A stretch of 64,000 nt of DNA from Eulemur rufifrons (lineage: Eukaryota; Chordata; Mammalia; Primates; Lemuridae): positions 84,083,114 through 84,147,113 of the forward strand of contig NC_090984.1 of the NCBI RefSeq assembly GCF_041146395.1, given 5' to 3'. Positions within the stretch are counted from its first letter, which is position 1; the number at the start of each line of letters is the position of its first letter. Positions 57,421 through 64,000 of this stretch are shown piece by piece. The notes under the pieces were generated by a model, which was given only the letters and a program-made list of their open reading frames with translations, was not told the origin of the DNA and made no database searches. A program made the position numbers and the translations under genes.

Positions 57421-58022
57421 TAAAAAATAATGCAAAGAATTAAAGTCCAGATTATGGGGGTGAGCGCATGGCATCTCATGAAATTTAGCGAAGAAAAAGA
57501 GAAAACTAAGGGTTGATTGAACTGTTTTTGAGGATCACAAAGACTATGGATATTCATTGTTTTGTTTCTTTGCAATAGATTGAGTAGGAAGAAACGGGCT
57601 GATACTTCATCAAGAAATATTTTAGTGACACCTAAGGAAGAACTTCTTGACCAGATACTGGAGCAAAGAAGTGCTTAAATACTCTGACTCTGTAATCTGC
57701 TTATGTTAGGATAGAAAATCGCCAGTCCTGAGTTGTCATTATATAGGATATTTGATGCAGAAGGTCAGGGAGAATGAGTAGAGGAATTTGAGAGATATCT
57801 CTTCACAGATCGGGAGGTTCTGAAACTGGTTGGAGGGGAGAGGAAAAGTCGCAGTAAATTCACCACTAGAAACCATGAGGCAACTCTATCTTTGGGCTGT
57901 GTGTGTTGAGATTGTTCCTCACACACTGGGGCCTATTCTTCCCTGATGAAATCCAACTGGTGACACTTTGACATCATCCTGTGACTTTACCCGTGTTATT
58001 CCTCCTCCTGCTACTTGGGTCT

Positions 58023-58044
58023 CAGGTGATTCACCTGGGCGGGG
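58023..58044. promoter_or_regulatory. Candidate cis-element: mirrored E-boxes overlapping an Sp1-like site
   Basis: CAGGTG and CACCTG in mirror arrangement form a 15-bp perfect palindrome, and its last base begins GGGCGGGG. CACCTG is the known core bound by ZEB and SNAI zinc-finger factors. Function is inferred only from sequence. Confidence 0.3.
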
Positions 58045-58208
58045 AACCAGCCTTGGCCCCGAGGAGGCAGCTGTGAGTCAAGCATCGCTTCTCCACTTTG
58101 AGCTGGAAGGGGCAGCTTCTGTAGCTGTCCCGCCCGGAAACTCCACGCAGCTTCCTCAAGCTCTGAGGTTTTTCTCTGTCTGGCCAGACACCCACAACAG
58201 AATGTCTA

Positions 58209-58234
58209 CTGCTGTCTAGAATGGTAGACAGCAG
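58209..58234. repeat. 10-bp perfect inverted repeat
   Basis: CTGCTGTCTA and TAGACAGCAG flank GAATGG. Confidence 0.9.
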
Positions 58235-58774
58235 AAAACTCTCCCAGTTTTTCTGTTGGGAGAGAAGGAAGATCTTTGCGTCCGGAGAGTAGCCGGCAGC
58301 AAATCAGCTTCAGGTAGGGTGGAAGCCATATAGCAGTGTCCCTGAACCCTTTCCTGCCACCACAGCATCCCCTTAGAGTGCAGCATCCAGCCCTCCTCAG
58401 CCCGGCTGGCCACTAGACATGAACCTGCTCTTACTTAGATCTCAGAACCCAGAATCTGCCGAACCAGAGCAACACGGCTGTCCTCAGTAGTGGGGCACTG
58501 GCCTTCTTAGGTGAACATGCTATTCTCTGCTTGTGAGACAGGTAGTGTAACCAGATGTCACTGAAGATTCACGACTTGTCACCAAGAGGTAGAAGAGAAA
58601 GGACACACAAACCTACCTCTTGTGATATAGGTCTGTGTAATCACTGATCTGTGTTCTGAAATCACTCAATTGAGTAAAAAGGGAAAGTATAGCACTAGAA
58701 GTGATCCCTCTGCTCCCTAACGTACTCTTAGAAAGGAATCCTACTGTCTCTCGGTCTTAGGCTCTGTTTTAGAA

Positions 58775-59300
58775 TTGAATTTATTCACTCAGCAAATATG
58801 TATAGAGTGGCTACTGTGCTCTTACACAGGCACTGGAGATGCAGCGATGAGTAGGACAGACAGGGTCTCGGTTTCATGGGGTTTATATGTAGTGAGAGAA
58901 GGCAGACTGTAAACAAATAAGCAAATAAATAAGGAAGAGAATACCAGATTGTGATAGGTGATAGTGACTCGGTGATTGATGGAGCATTAGTGCTGGGATG
59001 GGAAGAATAGTTTAGCTTGAGGTGCTGGGGACAGGTTCACTGAAGATGTGATTAAAGATGTTGAATGACAAAAAAAGAGCCAAACAGGTGATGATCCAGG
59101 GAATGGGCTTTGCAGCAGAGGGAATTGCTAGTAGAAAGGCCCCATGCTGGGAGAGAGCTTAGTGTTTTGGGAGAAACAGAAGGAGGCCCATGGGGCTAGA
59201 CCCACATGAACCAGGAGCACAGGGATCTGAGATGAGGTTGGAAAGTTTGTCCCGGGCAGATCACTGGGGTCTTGTGGGCCACAGGTGCAGTGAATTCAGA
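58775..59300 (-). mobile_element. L2 LINE 3' end, reverse orientation
   Basis: TTATTCACTCAGCAAATATG, GAGATGCAGCGATGAGTAGG, TAAACAAATAAGCAAATAAAT, GAGGGAATTGCTAGTAGAAAGG and GGGATCTGAGATGAGGTTGG follow reverse-complement L2 over about 520 bp. Confidence 0.75.
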
Positions 59301-59309
59301 AAGGTGCTA

Positions 59310-59470
59310 GAATTGGGTTAGACCATGGAAGACATATAGTTTTCCTTCTCACTTCATAAAGGGGGAAACAGAGTCTGGAGAGGTAAATTTTGTCACTCCG
59401 TCTCAGCCAACCAACCTTGGTAACGCTATGACTGAAAATGAGAACTTCCGACTCACAGTCCTTGCCAATT
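59310..59470 (+). mobile_element. Probable MIR fragment
   Basis: CACTTCATAAAGGGGGAAAC and GAGTCTGGAGAGGTAAATTTTG, then CGACTCACAGTCC-like text, follow the MIR 3' half loosely. Confidence 0.5.
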
Positions 59471-59924
59471 TCCACTAAACTCTTCCTGAATGCCAAAAGA
59501 GTGGGACATCTGCATGTCATTAAACATTCAAGCACCTGGTCTTTAAAATATGTCCCAATCATACTGTTGTTTTGACTCATATTCTACAACTAGAAAATCA
59601 TAGAGGCAAAGTCCATTTCATAGAGTGTATTTCTATTTTCCATAGGGAGGGATAGTATGAACATTGGCTTTTCATTAAGAATTAAAGTTTTTAAGGACAG
59701 TTTTTTTTTTTTTCACCAAGAGCGTATGTTCAGGTGCCGTACTTGCCATGAAGGCTTTTCATTGCCAGGGTCACACTCCAGACTTCTTTGTTTGGATCCA
59801 TTGGCCTTGGTAGCCTCTGGAGAAATGACTGGATGAGCATCACGGTGCACTCCATGGGGCGGGGGACAAGGGGAGTGTGTGTGGGTAGGAGGAAAACATG
59901 GGTGAGGTTTGGGTCATTATTAAG

Positions 59925-60130
59925 GCCATAGCAGCACGGTGTCGTGACGGAGCATACGGGTTGTGGAGCTGGAGTGCATGAGTCTGACCCCCAGCCCTGC
60001 TGCTAACTAGCTCTGAGAATTTGGGCAAATGACCTCATCTGTTCCTCAGCTTCTTTACCTGTAAAATGGGGTGACAATAATATCCTTTTAATAGGGAATT
60101 AAATTAATATCTGTAAAACGATTTAAAACT
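59925..60130 (-). mobile_element. MIR SINE, reverse orientation
   Basis: GGAGCTGGAGTGCATGAGTC, CTGCTGCTAACTAGCTCTGA, TTTGGGCAAATGACCTCATC and CTTTACCTGTAAAATGGGGT are consecutive reverse-complement MIR blocks. Confidence 0.9.
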
Positions 60131-61600
60131 ATGCTTATTCTATAATAAATACTATAGAAATGCTTCAAAGATTTAAAGAAAAGCCTTATAAAAATGTAGA
60201 ATTATCTTTCACCATCTTGTAAAAATTGGGGGCTAATAAACATCTTTATAGACCAGGTTTGCATTGCCCCAATTCTGAGTGTTTAGTTTGGCTATTTAAT
60301 GTCACAGATCAAATGAATGCTCTTCGTATTAGGATTAGGTCACATTCCCACCACAGGGACATATGGTGCAGCTTCTATGTCTCAGAGGAGTTAACATTAC
60401 ATTGTGCATACAAACATTCAGAATCACAAAATTATATTGTAAGTTATGTACACACAGGACATATGTGTATATACATCTTGCTTTTTCAAACAGCAATGAC
60501 ATTGCCTAAGGGAGCAATAGCTTTGATGTCCTTCTCTGAGTTGAAAAGAAGTCTTTATTGAAGAGGACATATGGAAGGAGATTAATTTTGGAATAGCTAA
60601 GATTTGTAGTTCTGAAAGGATTTGAGGTTGGCTTGATCAAGCACAAACTCACAGCAAGAGATGTGCTGGTGGAATAGAAGCTTGCTGTCACGGCTCTGGC
60701 CTTCATTCAGGTTTCACAGCCCAAGGATCTGCCACCAGCCAGATGTAGGAGCAAGTGGCACCCTCATCCTCTGGCCTGTGGCCCTCCCAGATTTCATGTT
60801 ACTGCCCTTTAGGCCCCCTATTAGCTGACTGGTGCACTCTGACCTAATGATTCCCTCCCATTAGCTGACTGGTGCACTCTGATAGACTTTCTGTTTTCTT
60901 TCTATATCTTCCTCTTTGTCTCTATCTCTGAGGGAGAATGTGAGGGTGGAAAGTCCTAATCTTTCTACCAGGAGATCTTGAATAAACAAGAAGAGCATCC
61001 TCTTATCTTTATCTAGGGTGGATAAGAATATAAATGACATGATGGCCTCAAGTCAAGGATAGTAGGACTCGAAGGAAGTCCATTAGAATACTTTCTTACT
61101 TTTCAGTAAAAGGAGTTAATGTCTGTACAGTGCACAAAGATAAATGGAGGAGATTGCATACAGCTGGGTTGCCCAGCCTAGGCACTCCAGATGCCCCACA
61201 CCCTGCTTGGCCACCCCAAGTGTTGAGGGGACCCAAGATCAACAGCTTTGTGATCTTCAAGGCCAGCCCTATGCAGCAATATCCAGCTCAAGATGAGGAA
61301 AAGCGAGCATGTAAGACCATCTAGAAGGTTTTATGATCCAGGCCCAATTGCAAAGTGCCTGACTTTGGTCCACATTCCAGTGGCCAGAACTTGTCACATG
61401 GACACATCTGACTGTAAGGAAGGCTAAGCACTGGGTTTAACTGTGTGTCGGGAGGAAAGGAAACAGGTTTGGTCAACAGCTAGACAGCCTCTCCCGCAGA
61501 GAGTATGTGACCAGTGATGCTCCAGAGATAGTGCCTGCTTAACCCACAGCACGGTGCTCTCCCCGCCAGACCACACTTTGCCAGACCTCTCATCTGTCCC
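60131..61600. other. Unassigned stretch with a 40-bp tandem duplication
   Basis: No family recognised. ATTAGCTGACTGGTGCACTC occurs at 60820 and 60860, a direct duplication of period 40. The 111-codon frame at 60226-60561 has no recognised domain. Confidence 0.45.
60820..60883. repeat. Direct repeat, period 40 bp
   Basis: A 24-bp identical phrase beginning ATTAGCTGACTGG recurs 40 bp downstream; the intervening bases are not otherwise repeated in full. Confidence 0.9.
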
Positions 61601-61604
61601 ATAC

Positions 61605-62425
61605 CTTTTTAAAAACACAGCACATAAAGGGTGTCAAAAAGGGGGCCAGGAATAAAGTAATTAATCAATTTTCTAAGGATTGGTATGCTGTGAAATTACC
61701 AGCTATGTTCAATATAAGAAACACAGAAAAACACCAGTCACAGGGATTCTAAGAACCAAAATTGCATCTGATGGCCTCAAAGGTCATGTTTTTGAAGTGA
61801 GCCTTGTCGCTCTGCAGAACAATGAAGTTGCATTTAGAAAATGCAAGCTTATTACTGAGAATATTCAGAGCAAAACCTGCCTGACCAACTTCCATGGCAT
61901 GGATCTTACCTGTGAAAAAAATGTGCTCTGTGGTCAAAAAATGGCAGACCAGGTATCAAGTTTATGTTGATGTCAGAACTACTGATGGTTATTTGCTTTA
62001 CCTGTTCTGTGTTGGTTTAGTAAAAAATGGAACAATCAGATTCTGATGACCTCTTGTACTCAACACCTATAGGTCTGCCAAATTTGAAAGAAGATGATGG
62101 AAATCATGATTCCAGAGGTACAGACACATGCTTTGAATGGAGTGGCCGATGAATTGATTGCAGGAAACATTGGGAAAGACACAGAAGAGGTTTACCCCTG
62201 TATTTATTCCATCTTTTATTGTGTTTGTTATAGAAGTAAAAATGCTGAAGAAGCCCAAGTTTAAATTGAGAAAACTCATGGAGCCTCCCAGTGAAGGTGG
62301 TAGTTTTGGAAATGCTACCGGGGAGGAGAGAGATGCTAAAATTGAAGGAGTGGATTGATACAAGCCACTGGTCTGAGAATCTGTTTAAAATTCAGACGTT
62401 TAGTAGTGACAAATAAAAAGCCTTA
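61605..62425 (+). pseudogene. RPS3A: Processed pseudogene of ribosomal protein S3A
   Basis: RPS3A (eS1) is a 264-residue protein of the small ribosomal subunit. Its whole coding span is recognisable without introns: [14 protein letters not shown] N-terminus at about 61630, an FSKDWYAVK stretch, [39 protein letters not shown], a DGYLL stretch, MLKKPKFKL and a degenerate C-terminus near 62358, followed by 3' UTR with AATAAA at 62412-62417. The frame is broken: one base lost around 61725-61755, one gained in the A-run near 61915, a codon missing near 61676, and later stops including a TGA-TGA pair near 62046. No poly(A) tail or clear target-site duplication remains, which fits an old retrocopy. 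The open pieces at 61680-61970 and 62158-62358 are shards. No evidence of expression. Confidence 0.95.
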
Positions 62426-63398
62426 TCTGTTGGGGGGCGGGGGAAGCACAGCTTATTAAATGCAATTCTAGTCTAGCAGAAGTCAATTGTCCTCATAGGA
62501 AAGGCTTGAGGCAACTTGTAGGAATCCCACCAAGAAGGCTCAGCTTTATCTCTCAAAACGACAGAGCATTTCCACCATACCATGAATTGTTTGTAAGAAA
62601 ATCAGCATCCAAATCTCCAGCTTTGCTTTTTCTTACTTCTGTCGGTCCTTCCCCACTTGCTTGTTTCCTGAGGACCAGGGGAGCAAGATGAGGGTTATTG
62701 CACGGTTCACTGCAAACACCTGTCTCTCAGTTTTACCTCAACCTTTGATTCAGATGTTTTCACTTCCTCCTCCTCTTACATTTGGCCCTTTGGTCTCTGT
62801 CCCCTGTGCTGACTTTCATCATCCAATTAGAACTAACACCCTCTTCTCGCTACCATTTCTCTGGGAACTGTAGGGAGTAAACCCCCAGCCCCCTGCACTC
62901 CCCACGGGGCCAGCCGTGCTTCAAAGGGCTGTGTTGGCGGCACCACCTCACGGCTGGGCTTCCTTTCTGTTTGAACAGCTTCCATTGCACACTGCTGATC
63001 AGTAACTCAATGATTCATTAAACACACAAACAATGAGTGAATCTGTTCCATTAGCAAGGCCACCTGTTGATCTCAGACATTTGTAGCTGAACTTGGGGGA
63101 TGGGAACAACAGAATGCCTACATCAGTGGAGTGCCTCGTCCGTATGTGATGGCATGTTAGAGCAGGAAAAGCAGAGTCCAAGCTTTGGTGACGCTTTTAT
63201 GCTTTTTCTTTTATCTGGTGGCCGGGCTGCAAGAATGTAATGTGGAACACAACCCACTTGTCTATAATCAACTGGAAAACTCTTAACAGTGTGGTCACTG
63301 TTGCCTCCTTAGTCTTGTAGAATTAGAGAAAAAGGCGAGAGAATATTCTGCACCCTTTTGCAGGTGCAAGGGCAACAGAATTAACCAATCTCTAAACA

Positions 63399-63400
<2 letters not shown>
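62426..63400. other. Unassigned stretch
   Basis: A G-rich run (GGGGGGCGGGGG) lies at about 62433-62444, just after the pseudogene. Otherwise no family or gene is recognised; frames of 60-70 codons are chance-like. Confidence 0.45.

Positions 63401-63431
<31 letters not shown>
63401..63431. repeat. (AC)n microsatellite
   Basis: About 15 AC units without interruption. It produces the Val-Cys string in the minus-strand frame (63295-63480). Confidence 0.95.
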
Positions 63432-64000
63432 CAATCTCATCGACTACAGTGACATCTTCTCTGCCCTGGAAATAATGCAATCTCTTTGCTATGTAGCCTC
63501 TTGTTCCTGCAGCTGCTCCAGGCCTTTAAGAACTGGTCTAAGAGTGTTTACAAGCTTTTTATAGATCAAGACTACTAAAAATCAGATAAAGCTGACTGAG
63601 TTAAGCTTCTGATGCAGGTTTCACTGTCAATAAAAGTTGATATTTTGTTTTTTTAAAATAGCATTTTATCTTCTCTTATGTATAACTCCTCTTTTTATTA
63701 CAATAAAGAGGAGAGCTTTCAAAAAGTAAGCAATGTTTGTTTGTATACTCTAAAAGCTGTACCATACAAGGAATAATGAGACATACAGTCTTTTCTCAAT
63801 AAATATTAAATTGCTACTTTAGAGTGAATTTAGTACTTATTTAAGTATTTACATGGCCATTAGGGTCTTCATTATCTTTAGGTTTAAATTTCTTATAGTG
63901 ACACTTTAATTAAAAATATTTGATTCCATAGCTCAGTTTTTATGCTTATGATAGATTTGTTCTCGAATAGCAATAAAAACTTGGTTGGCTCTTGTAAGAA
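63432..64000. other. Unassigned AT-rich stretch with a hairpin
   Basis: No family recognised. A perfect 9-bp inverted repeat (CTCCTCTTT at 63686-63694, AAAGAGGAG at 63705-63713) encloses an AATAAA. No coding evidence up to the window end. Confidence 0.5.

Larger units (their letters stand above)
57435..58770. other. Unassigned stretch containing a CpG/E-box cluster
   Basis: No transposon recognised. At 57970-58420 there are about 11 CpGs in 450 bp, well above the surrounding density. It includes GGGCGGGG (58037-58044) overlapping a perfect palindrome CAGGTGATTCACCTG (58023-58037) and a 10-bp inverted repeat at 58209-58234. The 83-codon plus-strand frame there (57968-58219) has no recognised domain. 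Confidence 0.45.

Noticed and set aside
61680..61970. Functional small RPS3A-like protein
   Set aside because: The open piece begins at a non-ATG codon in shifted frame and ends at a stop produced by a further frameshift; it is part of a decayed retrocopy.

Overview
The window is vertebrate, almost certainly primate, nuclear DNA with no functional protein-coding gene, rRNA or tRNA that I can support. Open reading frames are short (mostly 60-110 codons) and uncorrelated with any family I recognise, apart from two artefact classes: frames through old LINE and pseudogene sequence, and long frames through a tandem repeat. The layout is that of intergenic DNA or a long intron: many decayed MIR, L2, L1, MER5-type and LTR copies plus a few younger Alu insertions. 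Two of the three Alu copies (14140-14480 and 57086-57420) have the diagnostic form I associate with lemurs: an AT-rich inter-arm segment reading AGAAAGAAAYTATATGGACA and a right arm ending GAGCTAGGCTGACGCYACGG. A strepsirrhine source, most likely a lemur, is therefore the best inference; species and chromosome cannot be read from the sequence.

Layout. 1-7.9 kb: LTR end, L2 3' ends, a MIR split by a hAT-like DNA transposon, an L1/HAL1-like remnant. 9.4-15.3 kb: a TG/CA hairpin microsatellite, L2 and MIR, an L1 piece with the inversion typical of twin priming, then an old L1 ORF2 fragment carrying a lemur-type Alu. 15.3-18.6 kb: MIR, an LTR, L2, a G-rich tract and a MER5-type element. 18.6-22 kb: repeat-poor DNA. 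22-28.2 kb: MIR with an 84-bp tandem duplication, an MLT1-type LTR, a copied 135-bp segment inside an L1, and L2 interrupted by a MER5A-like element. 30-37 kb: nested L1 pieces, an LTR-like element with microsatellites, and an L1ME-like 3' end carrying an older Alu. 37.2-51.6 kb: L2, MIR, a 1.35-kb minus-strand L1 and another LTR among unique DNA.

54.7-56.6 kb is the most distinctive object: a 53-copy, 35-bp minisatellite with higher-order block duplication, a CpG-containing bZIP-like core in 41 of 53 units, and no forward stop codon in any frame. 57-64 kb holds a young Alu, a small CpG/E-box cluster near 58 kb, L2 and MIR copies, and a full-span but broken processed pseudogene of ribosomal protein RPS3A (about 61.6-62.4 kb).

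No gene network can be described. What the sequence records is mainly insertion history: nested transposons, templated or tandem duplications, and one locally expanded satellite. Repeat family names are from memory of consensus sequences, and boundaries are by eye.
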